DNA of 64,000 nucleotides from Saussurea involucrata (GCA_033807775.1 CM066314.1:93350929-93414928); one strand, 5' to 3'; positions 10,288-21,876 are shown, counted from the stretch's first letter. Made by a program: numbers and translations. Notes: generated by a model from the letters alone, not told the origin.

Positions 10288-11386
10288 CTAGTTGAAACCT
10301 TTGTTTTTCTTGAGGACGTTATAAAACAGATGACATCTATCTGAAGATCGGGAGATAAACCTGTTTAGGGCCGCTACTCGACCAGTAAGCCTTTGGACCT
10401 CCTTGAAATTTCGAGGAGATTTGATGTCGATGATGGCTTTGATTTGATTGGGGTTAGCCTCGATTCCTTGGCAAGTGACCATGTGGCCTAAGAATTTTCC
10501 AGCACTGACTCCGAAGGAACATTTGGTAGGGTTGAGCTTCATGCTATACTCCCGAAGGATGTTGAACGATTGTCTTAGATGCTCGACATGATCGACCGCT
10601 TGCTTTGACTTGACGAGCATGTCGTCAATATATACGTCCATTGTATCGCCGAGGTGGTCTTTGAACATTTTATTCACCAGACGTTGATAGGTGGATCCTG
10701 CATTTTTTTAGTCCGAAAGGCATAACTTTATAACAGTAAATACCTCGGTCCGTCATAAAAGCGGTTTTCTCGTGGTCCTCGACGTGCATTAGGATTTGAT
10801 TATACCCTGAATAGGCATCCATGAAGGTCAATAGTTCATGTCCTGCGGTTGCGTCGACCATGGCGTCTATATGCGGTAATGGGAAAGGATCTTTCGGGCA
10901 AGCCTTATTGAGATCGGTGAAGTCGATAAAGACCCACCACTTTCCATTCTTCTTAGCCACGACCACGACATTAGCAAGCCAGTCGGGATACTTTACTTCT
11001 CGGATCTTTCCTGTCCTGAGGAGGTTATCGACCTCATCGTTGATTACCTTATTTCTTTCAGGAGCGAATTTACGGCGCTTTTGCTTGACGATTTTAAATG
11101 ATGGATCGATATTGAGCTTATGAGAAATGATGTTAGGGTCAATGCCAACCATATCTGCATGTGACCAGGCGAAGCAGTCAGCATATTCCTGCAAGAAAGA
11201 TATTATCCTTTGCCTAAGATGGGGATCGAGAGATGAGCCTATCAAGACTTTTTGCTCGGGCTTGCTTGGGTCTAAGATGACTTCTTCTAGGCAATAGTCA
11301 CCGATGGCTTTAGGAACGTCTTGCACCTTTTCAAGCTTTCCATATGCGGGGTCAGTGGTTCGCTCTGAATTTCCGCCATCTGCCAT
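10288..11386 (-). pseudogene. Gypsy H reverse transcriptase, frameshifted
   Basis: RT motifs are present in two frames. 10670-11386 has the N-terminus, KKNGKWW, DLNKACPKDPFPLP, FMDAYSGYNQI and MPFGL; 10288-10677 has VYIDDMLV (catalytic YIDD) and FLGHMV. The break is a run of seven A on the coding strand after MPFGL, one more than needed to stay in frame. The first residues (MADGGNSE) look like the start of a gag protein fused to RT, so gag and protease appear deleted. Confidence 0.83.
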
Positions 11387-11487
11387 TTTCCTGTGATAGA
11401 GAACAGAAGAAACTCCAAGAAACTATTAGTAGGGTGCACGTTCGTCGAGGATTTTCTCTAGATGCGGTCCCACGGATGGCGCCAAAC
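11387..11487 (-). other. Short leader and primer-binding site of H
   Basis: Next to the LTR the minus strand reads GTTTGGCGCCATCCG. TGGCGCC primer sites are typical of Gypsy elements. Only about 100 bases separate it from the first ATG at 11386. Confidence 0.7.
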
Positions 11488-12376
11488 TGTTAATGCCAAA
11501 AATCGCACCAAAGGGACAACTTAAGGTCGATGTGGACTTAATCAACTAAAGAAAGGATCTTTCGACGAGGCGTGCGACAAAGACGAAAATGTAAATGAGA
11601 CAAGGGATTTGATGACGCAGGAAAAACCTCAATCGAGGAAAAAACCTGCGGACGACAAGGGATGTCGTCGCTGCACTATGGTCGTCAATCAGGGGCGACG
11701 TCCTTGGTACTGGCGTCGGTTGTACGATGATTACAATACAAATGAAGGAAATACTTCGAAATGTAAAGTACAAGTGTTTAAATGTGAAAAACAATTGTTT
11801 TCCTTCGAGTGTTCTTGAGTTCGTTGTAGGATTCTGGCTTTCAGTACTCAATCTACAGAGTTTGAATGTTCTTTGCTATGAGTTTGGATGATTTTCTCTA
11901 CTGTATGATGATGTTCGCTGAAGTGTATTGGATGTTAATCGATGTCCCTTGAAATGATGCTTTAGCTTGTCTTTTATAGTCTTCGCGTCATTAATTAACC
12001 CCATTAATGATTCAATCAACGGCTACAACGATTGGAAACGGTCGCCGGAGTGATTATCCATGATGATCTTCGTTTGTTACAGCTATCAATCGTTGATGGT
12101 TGCGTCGGTTATATCCGTTGCTCTTTAATGACTTTGACTCCTGCATTTAACACTTAACAAACGTAACAGTCAAGGTTAACGTTAGTTCGGTCGAAGGTAC
12201 AATGATCTTACACGATGGTCGTACAGGATGGGCGATACTATGGCAGAGCGTCATGGAGGACGTACGACTTACCTTTTACGGGCGACAACGGATGTTTTAT
12301 GGGTTCTTGTCGAGACCTTATCTTAATACAAGATTTGGATTATGACGTTCGTCTTACCTGTTCTGGTCGTGGTCGT
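11488..12376 (-). repeat. 5' LTR of H, right end truncated
   Basis: This is homologous to 5488-6450. Similarity stops at GTCGTA (12376), at the centre of the palindrome that is complete in the other LTR, so about 23 terminal bases and the expected target duplication are missing. Confidence 0.88.
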
Positions 12377-12419
12377 AGATGTATGGAACTTGTAACGGGC
12401 GCACATTTGGATTAAGTCT

Positions 12420-14106
12420 TAAGATTTAGCATACCTAGCTTGAACACAAGAAATTTCTAATGTTTTTCGTCCAAGGCTTTGGTAAACAGGTCTGCTAACT
12501 GCTGCTCAGTATTTACGAAGTAGAGTTCAACTGTACCTCTTTCGACGCGATCCTTAATAAAATGATACCGAACGTCGATGTGCTTCGTCTTGGTGTGTTG
12601 GACCGGGTTGCTTGATATGGAAATTGCGCTCTTCGAGTCACAGTAGATCGGGACTTTGACATACGTAAAGCCGTAGTCTTTGAGTTGCGTCCTCATCCAG
12701 ATTACTTGGAAACAGCAGCTTGCGGCGGCTACATACTCTGCCTCGGCAGTTGACGTGGAAACGCATTGTTGTTACTTCGATGCCCAACTCACTAGGCTAT
12801 CTCCCAAAAATTGAATGTGCCCTGAGGTGCTCTTGCATTCCAACATGCATCCCGCGTGATCCGCGTCAGAGTAAGCGGATAGACCAAAACCTGTCTCTTT
12901 CGGGTACCAAAGCACAAGATCAGCAGTACCACGTAAATAACGAAAAATTCGTTTAACGACATTGCAATGAGACTCTTTAGGGTTTGACTGATAACGGGCG
13001 CAAAGAAATGTCGAAAACATGATGTCCGGTCTACTGGCAGTTAGGTACATTAAAGAACCGATCATTCCCCGATACAATTTGGGGTTGACAGCCTTTCCAT
13101 GAGGATCGACGTCAAGCTTTGTATTGGTTGCCATGGGAGTTTTCATTGGTGAGGACTGGTCCAATTGGAATTTCCGAAGAATATCCCGAATGTATTTGGA
13201 CTGGTTTATGAAAATTCCTGTCGACAGTTGTTTAACTTGAAGACCAAGGAAAAAGTTCATCTCACAAAGCATACTCATTTTAAAAAAATTTCCCATGAGA
13301 GTGGCAAAGTTCTTTGCATATAAAGGACTACTAGAACCGAAAATGATGTCATCGACATATACCTGGACTAGAATTATGTGACCCTTTTCGTTCTTGATAA
13401 ACAGTGTAGAATCAATGGTACCTCGAGTGAACTCGACTTCTAACAAGAACTTTGACAGTGTGTTGTACTATGCTCGCGGAGCTTGCTTTAATCCGTATAG
13501 TGCCTTGTCTAAGATGTAGACATGATCAGGCTTCGAGTCATCCACAAATCCGTCGGGTTGCGACACGTAAACTTCTTCTTGGAAGTTGCCGTAAAGAAAG
13601 GCTGTCTTCACGTCCATTTGGAAGACCGTGAAGTTCTTGTGTGCGGCATAAGCGAGAAACATACGGATTGCCTCGATGCGTGCTACCAGAGCATAGGTCT
13701 CATCATAGTCGATCCCATCTTGTTGTCGGTACCCTTTGGCCACAAGATGCGCCTTGTTGTGAACAACGATGCCGTCTTCGTCCTTTTTAGTTTTGAAGAT
13801 CCATTTGGTGTCGATGACCGTCTTGTGCTTAGGACATGGAACCAGTCGCCATACCTTTAGAGCTTCGAATTGATTTAGCTCTTCTTGAATGGCTTTGATC
13901 CAGTCTGGATCTTCGAGTGCTTCGCGTACGTTCGTCGGCTCAATCTTGCTTAAGAAGCCAGAAAATAGACAGAAGTTGGCGGAAGCGCCTCGTGTACGAA
14001 CAGGAGTCGAGGGATCACCGATGATCTGATGTAGGGGATGGGCCTTCGTCCATTTGGTGGAGTGCGGAAGCGGCTGCTGGGTAGAGTGAGATGCGTCCGG
14101 CTCCAC
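12420..14106 (-). pseudogene. Element A reverse transcriptase and RNase H
   Basis: The minus-strand frame contains RT motifs [32 protein letters not shown], the catalytic [11 protein letters not shown], then RNase H with [24 protein letters not shown] and HIDVRYHF. Two in-frame stops break it: TAG replacing Trp after QAPRA (about 13465) and TAA in SWASK (12772). A further one-base loss in an A-run near 12470 changes the last residues. It would copy the RNA genome; as read it cannot be translated whole. Confidence 0.85.
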
Positions 14107-14742
14107 GTATGAACCAGATGGAAGGTCTTGAACCGCTTCAAGAGTAGCAGTCCTGTTTCTTGGAGGAAGTGGGGGAGGATTCGTCGATGGTTGAACAACT
14201 TCTGGTTCCGAGGAGTTCAGAGGTTGAGCATCGGTTGTAGCAGATGACGAATCAGTAGGAGCTATCTCAGAGATTATAGGTTCCTCCGGGGGGTTTACAG
14301 TACCAGTTGCATGCGTATCTGAAGATGACGGTTGAGCTGTCTCTATTGATGTTGTTGGCGTGCTCGTAGAAGGAGGTGGACCAGATAAAGCGGCCGAATC
14401 CTCGTTGCGAGCAGCTTCAAGTCGCGGTTGCGCTGAGACAGGAGCAGAAGAGCGAAGTATGTCATCATAGAAATATTGAAATAGTAAATCTAAATCAGAA
14501 GAGTCAGCATTCGATCAAGATGCATGATTCGGATTTACTGTTGCTTGTGCAGATCCCGAACTCGAAGGTCCGGAAGCTAGCACTCTAGTTAAACCGAGTT
14601 CTGAACTGATTTGTTCAGAAGCCAAATCAGCGGCTTCGTCGAATGTCACGTTTATGCTTTTATCAATGGATTTGGTCCGTTTGTTGTAAACGCGATACGC
14701 CTTAGCCCGCGTGGAGTAGCCGATGAAAACTCCTTCGTCCAC
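14107..14742 (-). pseudogene. Element A integrase C-terminus and hinge to RT
   Basis: The piece 14515-14742 encodes DEGVFIGYSTRAKAYRVYN, the Copia integrase C-terminal signature, then a Ser/Thr/Glu-rich hinge whose frames are broken up to the RT start near 14106. Hinges of this kind vary greatly among Copia elements. Confidence 0.65.
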
Positions 14743-16424
14743 CTTGGGGCTGAATTTCCCGAGATCATCTTTGCTTGGGAAAGCATTGTGCGGGCAGCTT
14801 CAACGAGAGTACGGTTCCGTCTTTCCACCACTCCGTTTTGCTGAGGAGTGCGTGCCGCAGAGAAGGTGTATGTGATGCCCACTGACCTCAGATAGTCATC
14901 CACCTTTTGATTCTTGAACTCCGTCCCGTTGTCAGTTAAGATGGACTGAACGTGTTGAAGCTTGTTCTTCTGGACAGTCTTCAGGTGATCAATAATGAGC
15001 TCCGGAGTTTCGTCCTTCGAGCGTAAGAATATCACCCAAGTGTAGCGTGAGTAGTCGTCCACCATCACAAGCACGTATTTGCGCTTATTGATGCTCGGAA
15101 CACGCATTGGACCACAAAAATCCATATGAATGAGTTCGAGGGTCCGGGACGTGCTCGGAGTTGCCTTCGGCGGATGTGATGCGCGCTTCATCTTTCCCTT
15201 TTCGCATGCCCCACAGAGACGATCCTTCACGAACGGAAGTTGGGGCACGCCTCTGACGTGTCTGCCTAACACCAGTTGATTGATACTTCTGAAGTTGAGG
15301 TGTGAAAGACGTCTATGCCATAGCCAAACTTGATCAGAGTCGGCTTTTGATAAGAGGCAGACAGGTTTGTCGGATTTGATTGTTGCGAGGTCAATGGTGT
15401 AGAGATTGGTCTTTCGAGTCCCAACCAGTAGCTCTTCTCCGTCGTTATTGAGGATTCTACACCTTGTGGCTTTGAAGCTGACCTCGAGATCCTTGTCGCA
15501 GAATTGACCAATGCTGAAGAGATTGTGTCCTAATCCTACGACGTGGGATACCTTCTTGATTGTTATCTTGTCTTGTACGATGTCGCCGTAGCCCACGATC
15601 GGCGACTTCTCGTTATTCCCAAATCTCACGTGTCCGCAGTATTCTTCTTTGTAGTTCGTGAGAAGCTCCCTTCTTCCGGTCATGTGCTTGGAGCATCCAG
15701 AGTCTAAGTACCACACATGACCGTTCTGCAAAACAAGATTAGTGACGTTTATGTACCCAAATTTGTTTGGGTCCTGGGGGGTTAGATTTGGCACTGCCTG
15801 GGAAGCTTGCTTTGTCCCAGCTTTCCCTTTAGGTGCATGATTTATACCGGTAGAGGGAACTGGTTTTGGCACTTGTTTCCTCTTCGGTGCAGAATTTACA
15901 CCTTTAGTAGGAACATATTTTGTGGCAGCTTTCCACCTGGGTGCCGGTTTAACCCCAGTAGGAGCAACTCGTGTAGAAATGGGGTGAGTCTCCCGATGTG
16001 GTTTAACCGCTTGATTGGTACCCCGTTGGGAATGGTGTTTTTGCTTATTATTGTGGGGTTTTTGCTTATGAAATAGGTTACCAACAAAATAAGGCGCATA
16101 CCAATCATTAATGTGAATATCATCAAAATCATTCCAACCACAATTAGAACAACATAAACAATCATGCGATAACTGAATCAATTGATTAAGAGAATTAACT
16201 TTAACGGGAAAAGAAACATCAAAATGGTTCCACTGATTCCAAGCATAATTGTCTTTGTCTATTCTAGAATTAAAAACAGGTGGGGAAGACTTTGACGTAT
16301 CCTTCTTGACATATTCCCTCTTTAGCCACTTTGGTGTTTCTTTATTAGCGCGACCATTTTTATCTGAAACAACAGGGACAGAATGAACAGTGACTTTAGG
16401 AGGAACTGTATTGTTGGTTGGCAA
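14652..16424 (-). pseudogene. Element A gag C-terminus, protease and integrase core
   Basis: One 590-codon frame covers, in order, the end of gag with a Cys-rich module (CLCCSNCGWNDFDD, about residue 95) and basic repeats of Pro/Lys type, the retropepsin-like start WYLDSGCSKHMTG (Asp-Ser-Gly), the integrase zinc finger (HRRLSHLNF ... CGACEKGK), first Asp (IHMDFCGP), second Asp (TDNGTEF) and Glu (NGVVERRNRT). At MLSQAK it jumps to sequence that belongs about 170 bases further on in C, so part of the integrase C-terminus is deleted and the frame lost. In A gag and pol are fused in one frame here, unlike C, D and G. Confidence 0.83.
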
Positions 16425-18712
16425 AGGTCCGGTCTCTTGCCTCGGCTGTGATTTCCTTTTAGAAACTGGTTAGAAGTTTGTTTTGATTGAGAAATCTTGA
16501 TCACAGCTGGGGCCTTTGTGTTAGAACATTGACCTTTTTGAAAATCGACCGTATGATTCACCACAGGGGATAAAAAATCAGTGTGACTTGGAAGAGGTTT
16601 GTCAAAGGGGAATGACTCAAACTCTTCATCACAGTTACCTTCGGAGTTCATGTACTCTGAAAAATCTATCTTGGGAAGTACTGGACTAGGATCAGGTGAG
16701 GAAGGTGAGGAACACTTTGTGCTTTCGGTTGTGTGCTTTGGGGAATTCGGTGCGGAAGCATATGAAAAATCAGAATTTAAATTCCTTTTAACATACTCAT
16801 CTTGAGAAACTTCATTTTCTTGCAAAGAGATATTTCCTATAATGGCTTTACACGAGGATGTGTCAGATGAGTTAGAGGAAAGTTCAGGTGAAAATTGCTT
16901 CGCATTTTGGAGCAAGTCAAGCTGCACTTGGAGTTGACTATTTATCATATGCTCTTTCATCGTTTCTCTTGTCACTTCAGACAGTTTTGATGAGAGCGTA
17001 TTGATTTCCCACTGAAATTTTTCCTTTTCCTTACTTAACACACCGTCGGATTTCTCAGATTTGAGTTTCTCAATCTCAGAGATGAGCACTTTCGTTTCGT
17101 TTTGAAAAATAGACCTCTCTTTCTCAAACGACTCCTCCAACTCAACAATCTTTGCTTCCAAGATGAGAGGGGGAACATAGAGTTTAAACTCATCCGTCTC
17201 AGTCTTGGTTGCAGGTGCTAGATCCTCATCCTTTTTGGAGGAATCCTTGGGTGTAGCTACCTTGTAGGGATCGAAGTAGTCATTGGAAAGGTACTTTTTG
17301 TCCTTTTGATACGAGTAGTTTAAAGGTTCATAACAAAATGGAAGTTGAATTCCTCGCTTGTATGTGCGCTTATGTTCCTCGGTTTCCTCTTCCTTTTCTG
17401 GTTCAAGAGGACCAGTCCATTGAATTGCGTACTCCGGATACTTTTTATCTAACCCATAACACGTAAAATCATACAGAGTAGGAACTTGATATCTTCCCTT
17501 TTTCAAATAGTGTGGGTTATCATATCCGATTCCCCATTCTTTGTTAAAGTACGTGAACTCTTTGGGTTTGTTCAAAAAAATGGTTTGATCAGTTTGACCC
17601 CTTTTGTGGAGTTTGGTTTCAAGATCAAGAATTTTGGCCACATACTCCTTGTGTTGAATTTGAAGAGAAGAACATTGATAAGTAATGTCTTCTTTCTCAT
17701 TAAAGCACTGATCAAACTGACGTTGGAGATCAGATAATTTGGCCCTTAAGTCTTTAGGTGCTAATGACAGATTTTTGCATTTAATGGTCAAGTTAGCATT
17801 TTCAGACTTATACTTCTCAGTTAATTTCATTTGAACATTAAGCTTTTCAGTTATTGAACTAATTTCAAGCTTTTGTTCTTCATATGTGGCCTTGAGGGAG
17901 TTTGCCTTTTTGGTGATAGCATGCACTTGATGTGTGAAGTTTTGTAGGCAAGAATCACATACCTGATTTGTTTTTGCCTTTTCTTTATCCGTAGACGATT
18001 GATATCCCATGAAAGCATCAGCACCTTCATAATCGTTATCATCATCAGATCTTCCTAGCCAATACTCATTTTCAACGAACATTGTCTCCCCAGCCTCCTT
18101 CTGTCTGGCCAGTGCAAGCTTGGCCTCATAGTAGTGAGAGTTCTTCAATGTAGGCTGACGGCAGTCTTTAGCGAAGTGACCGAGTTTCTCGCAGTTGCAG
18201 CATTTCACAAGTTCATCTCTCTTCTTCCGGTCACCTTTCTCTGTCTCCTCCTTCTTCTCAGATTGATCTTGCTCTTCTACCTTTTTCTTTCCTTCATACC
18301 GATCCTTATAGTCATGACGCTTATTGGAGGAAGTGGAGTAGCGTTGACTATTGGAAGATGGCTTCTTGTAGAACTGTTGTTTTTGAAAGGATTTAGTCAG
18401 AAGGGCAATAGCTTTCATTAGGTCTGATACGTCACCATCAGCATCACCGTCTTTCTCGTGTTCAGGTTCTGACTCGGAGGAGCTTTGATGTGGACCGCGT
18501 CTGGATTGGCTGCCCGAAGATTTCCCTAGTTTGGAAGTCATGAGGGCAATAGGATCAGCAGATGGTTTTGGCTCATTCTTCTTCTCTCCCAGAAGCTCAT
18601 TCACTTCATCTTCGTCTTGGAGAAGTGTCTCATACAGTTCATTGATGCAGATGTTCTCTATCAAGTTGTTGTGCTTGAAATGAGAAGCATACACTTTCCA
18701 TTCAGGTAGCAA
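16322..18712 (-). pseudogene. Element A gag, central and C-terminal part
   Basis: This 796-codon frame includes the end of the capsid-like domain, an acidic/serine linker, one zinc knuckle (CCNCEKLGHFAKDC), long coiled-coil stretches, a conserved module TYFNKEWGIGYDNP ... DKKYPEYAIQWTGPLEPE, and a Ser/Asp/Pro-rich region (SSPSSPDPSPVLPKIDFSE). A frameshift near 16430 separates it from the rest of gag. Gag would form the virus-like particle and bind RNA. The total gag length of well over 1,100 codons is unusual for Copia but expected for Sireviruses. It is in frame with 18794-19276 across one TGA. Confidence 0.82.
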
Positions 18713-18793
18713 GTTGTTGAGGAACTTTAGTGCGTTCTCAGTATTGGAACGAACAATATTATTCTTGTTCAGTTCATTGAGGAGTAGACAGAA

Positions 18794-19276
18794 TCATTCA
18801 TAGGTCTGGGTGAGGGATTCACCGTTGCGCTGCTTGAACCCATCGAACTTGGTTATTGCGCTATTTATCTTCAGCTGATTTCCTACAACGCTCCCACGCA
18901 TCATTCTGGCTACTTGGTCCCACATGCCCTTAGCCGTCTCTTTGTAACTATCTATGGCAGCGTAGATGGAATTAGGAAGAGCTTGAATCAGATATCTCTT
19001 TGCATGCTTTTCACCTTCAATCATGGCACTTTCAAATTTTGTCATCTCAGCAAGAGTCTTGTCCTCACGTCGAGCTACTGCAGTTGAAGTTGCAGCTATG
19101 TCCTTCATTGGCTTGGGAATTGGGCCATTATCCAGAGCTCTCTTGATGTACTCATAGTTGTCCTTGGACTCTATGAAGATCATGAACCTATCTCGCCATT
19201 GGTTGTACTCGTTCGGATAGAGACACTGTGGCTTGGTGTCAGTGCCAATTGCGAGAGCATCACGAGAAGTAGACAT
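18794..19276 (-). pseudogene. Element A gag, N-terminal part
   Basis: The start is ATG 19276 (MSTSRDALAIGTD). The fold is the UBN2/Copia-type gag: YNQWRDRFMIFI, EKHAKRYLIQALPNSIY, MWDQV, FDGFKQRNGESLTQTYE. It ends at a TGA (18794-18796), probably an Arg CGA changed by C-to-T; the same frame resumes directly and matches FCLLLNEL in B. Confidence 0.85.
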
Positions 19277-20260
19277 CTTTGGTTGCAACGGAGTGATCGT
19301 CAGACGGGTTGATCGATTCAGAGTGTAAACCTAACGCAATGTATTAAGAGTGATGTCCTAACGCAGGTTCTACAAGTGATTGGACTAAACAGAACTTACT
19401 GGATAGGAATCCAAATAAGTGATCTGATCTGGAAGTGTCTGGATCAGATTTGATGCAAGTAGATCAATAGGAAACAAAAGTGTCCGGATAAGAGGAAGAG
19501 TCCGGATAACTTGAGTTGTCCGGATAACCAAGATTACCGGATGGCTTAAGTTACCGAATAGAAATCTGAAGCAAGAAGTTTCCGGATACACTGAAGTTTC
19601 CGGATACAATAAAGTTTCCGGGTACAATGGATTGTCCGGATAAGATAGGTCCGGAAACACTGAGTTTCCGGATACAAATGTTACCCGGATTGTATAAGGA
19701 AAAGTGACTTACCCGGATTGCAGAACTTACCCGGAAAGATGAGGAGTCCAGATGGAATAATTACCTGAACGAATTACCCAGAAAAGTGACGAATCCGGAT
19801 GGAATAACACAAACGTCCGGACACCTTGAAGTTATCCGGAAACGACGGCTTGTTTATCCGGAAAAATCGGCTATTTGCTCAAATCGATCGAATTTTCGAT
19901 TAGGGTTGCCCAAAATCGATCCTAGAAGATTAGTATCAATGCCAAACACAAAAATAACACTAATCCAATCGATTTCAATGCAAAAACAACAAGTTTTGAT
20001 GGTTAAAATCGGATTTTTTATCAAGAACACTACCAAAAACTTTTGATCTTAAATTGCTAAATTAATCACTCAAACGATCGAATTGGAATGCGAAAATTTG
20101 CAGAATTACTCACAAGTATAATACTAACACAACCCAATAAACAGAATTGAACAATTTAGCCAGAATCAAGATTTCGAAAATTCAAGATGAACATATACGG
20201 GAAAAGTCAAAGTCTTACCAGAAATCACTAGAGAGGCTTTGAATTGAATCCGTCCGTCTG
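19277..20260 (-). other. Leader of element A with TCCGGA and donor-like repeats
   Basis: This is about 1 kb of non-coding leader between primer site and gag. Between 19480 and 19860 TCCGGATA/TCCGGAAA words recur about 15 times. On the element strand CCGGGTAAGT occurs at 19707-19716 and 19725-19734, and CCAGTAAGTT near 19392, all resembling plant 5' splice sites. The right part (19870-20230) is A/T-rich without clear features. Confidence 0.7.
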
Positions 20261-20273
20261 CTCTGATACCAAT
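20261..20273 (-). other. Primer-binding site of A
   Basis: The minus strand reads AATTGGTATCAGAGC after the LTR end. TGGTATCAGAGC is complementary to the 3' end of initiator Met-tRNA, as in most plant Copia elements. Confidence 0.9.
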
Positions 20274-20553
20274 TGTTAGAACCAGATCCGTGCAACAATA
20301 TATAAGTCGTAATGATAAATCAATAAGAACAATGATTTCCAACTGTCATCCCTTTCATTAACTTTCAGAGAGAATTTACAATAAGAGTTTAGAAAGTAAA
20401 AGGATGATTAGCTTGTTTTTCCAAGCTAATCTTACATTAAATACATTGGACCCGTGGTTAACAAGCCCACGGCCCGTTCACTAAAAGGCTCTAATTTAAA
20501 CAAATACAATTCAACCCTTGAACTTTAAATCAACTATAAAACCTGTCCTAACA
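20274..20553 (-). repeat. 5' LTR of element A (280 bp)
   Basis: It runs TGTTAGAACC ... CCTAACA on the plus strand. A GGGCC/GGCCC-type inverted repeat with arms CCGTGG/CCACGG lies at about 20450-20475 beside a TATA-like TATTTAAT (minus strand), giving a plausible LTR promoter. It is closely similar in layout to the LTR of C. Confidence 0.92.
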
Positions 20554-20588
20554 TAGGTTGTTTCCGCAAACCTTGTGTTGTACTCGTT
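20554..20588. other. 35-bp sequence between elements A and B
   Basis: This is the only bases not assigned to an element. They may be host DNA or a scrap of another repeat. TAGGT (20554-20558) is the candidate target duplication of A, and CGTTT before 20589 that of B. Confidence 0.6.
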
Positions 20589-20917
20589 TGTTAGGACCAT
20601 AAATGTCCTACACATTAGAAAGTTATATAAAGAATTATATAGAGTTTAATTAGTTTAATTGATTGTTTGTAAAAGCCTCATAATGATAAATGGGCTTTAG
20701 TGTTTAATGGGCTTGGGCCTAGTCTGTCATAGGCCCAAGTATAAATAGTATTGTTAGCCTTAGAAAATAGGCTAATTAATCGTTTTAATTAATCTTGATC
20801 ATCTGTAAAGAAACTCTCTGAAAGCTTAATGCAATATATGGATGACAAGGTGAAATCATATTGACTGTTCATTAATTCTATTGATTTCATTGTGTATGCA
20901 CTAACCTGGAACTCACA
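20589..20917 (+). repeat. 5' LTR of B (329 bp)
   Basis: It runs TGTTAGGACC ... GAACTCACA. The promoter region has an inverted repeat GGGCCTA/TAGGCCC (20716-20735) directly before a TATA box TATAAATA (20740-20747). Confidence 0.88.
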
Positions 20918-20919
20918 AC

Positions 20920-20931
20920 TGGTATCAGAGC
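20920..20931 (+). other. Primer-binding site of B
   Basis: TGGTATCAGAGC, an initiator Met-tRNA match, two bases after the LTR. Confidence 0.92.
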
Positions 20932-21876
20932 ATATGGACGATTCAATTCAAGGTGATTCAAAAGGTTTCTGGTAAGATTTATTGAGTTTAGTCGACTGTG
21001 TTCTTGGCACTCAAAAATTCATATTTTGATTCTGATAAAATTGCTTGTTTTCGCGTATTGCATTCGATTAGCATTGATCTTATAAGCGTTTCTGCAATGT
21101 TTCTAATCCTAATTCGATCATTTGAATAGTTTTAAGCAAAATCAAGTTCACTAGTTATTTTGCTTCAAAATCGATTAGGGTTTTGTTATTTTTGTGTTTT
21201 GTTAGGTTTCTAATCTTTCAGGAACGCTCTTAGCAACCCTAGTTGAATCTCTATCGAGTTTGGTATTCACAGCCACAGTTACCGGATACCACAACCGCAC
21301 ATTCCGGAACTTCGCAAAACTTCCTGGGTAAGTTCTCTTTTCTCGCTACTTCCCGGACAAAATTGATCCGGTAACCAAAAAGTTCCCGCTAAATCCAATT
21401 TATTCGGGTAACTCAAAGTTTCCGGTTGATTTTCTTTCCGGACAGAATTGTATCCGAAAACTTTGTCAATCCGGAAGTCATTCAGACACTCATCTTTCCA
21501 GTAAGTATTCTCATTCGGTAACCTTTACTTTCCGGTAAGTATTTTATTCGGTAACTTTCACTTTATCCGGTAAGCTTATCTCTATCCGGTAAGCTTATTT
21601 CATCTGGTAACTGCCTATTATCCGGTAAGTTCTGCTTTATCCGGATACTTTGTGCTATCTGAACACTGCACTCACATCTGATCCGGACACTTCCAGATCA
21701 GACACCATTTCATCCGGATTCCTATCCGGTAAGTTCTGTTTAGCTAGTTTCTTACCAGTTTTACTCTACATCACTCTTATAACCTGCGTTAGGACTTCCA
21801 CTCATAGTGCCTTGCGTTAGGATTCCACATTGAATCGAACTATCGTCTGACGATCACATTAGTGCAAATACCAAAG
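20932..21876 (+). other. Leader of B with repeated CCGGTAAG donor-like words
   Basis: This is non-coding. From 21290 to 21735 it holds many CCGG words, including at least five CCGGTAAG copies (for example near 21532, 21577, 21597, 21621 and 21727), several extended to GGTAAGT, the plant 5' splice-site consensus. The last part matches the leader of C up to gag. Confidence 0.72.

Larger units (their letters stand above)
5488..12376 (-). mobile_element. Gypsy retrotransposon H (Tat lineage), gag-less, inserted in A
   Basis: The LTRs at 5488-6473 and 11488-12376 flank a minus-strand pol in the order RT, RNase H, second (archaeal-type) RNase H, integrase. The second RNase H, with HVDGSS and NNEAEYEAL motifs, is the hallmark of the Tat/Ogre branch. 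There is no gag or protease: the RT frame begins about 100 bases after the primer site. Pol has frameshifts and stops, and the catalytic integrase Glu is replaced. About 1.6 kb between integrase and 3' LTR contains an antisense two-exon ORF. By hand count the LTRs differ at about 27 sites plus one indel of about 74 bp. Confidence 0.88.
1..20553 (-). mobile_element. Giant Copia retrotransposon A (Sirevirus-like), left end outside window
   Basis: The order on the minus strand is 5' LTR (20274-20553), initiator-Met-type primer site, about 1 kb leader, gag, protease-integrase-RT-RNase H, a spacer, an extra ORF3, polypurine tract, and 3' LTR (1-160, truncated by the window edge). The LTR halves that can be compared differ at 4 of 160 positions by eye. 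Without the inserted Gypsy H (5488-12376) the element is about 13.7 kb, far above the roughly 5 kb of ordinary plant Copia elements. The long gag, extra ORF downstream of pol and internal purine tracts fit the Sirevirus lineage. All ORFs carry lesions, so it is not autonomous. The 5 bases right of the element are TAGGT; the matching duplication would lie outside the window. Confidence 0.9.

Noticed and set aside
20554..20588. Host gene fragment between A and B
   Set aside because: Only 35 bp and no features; it cannot be assigned.
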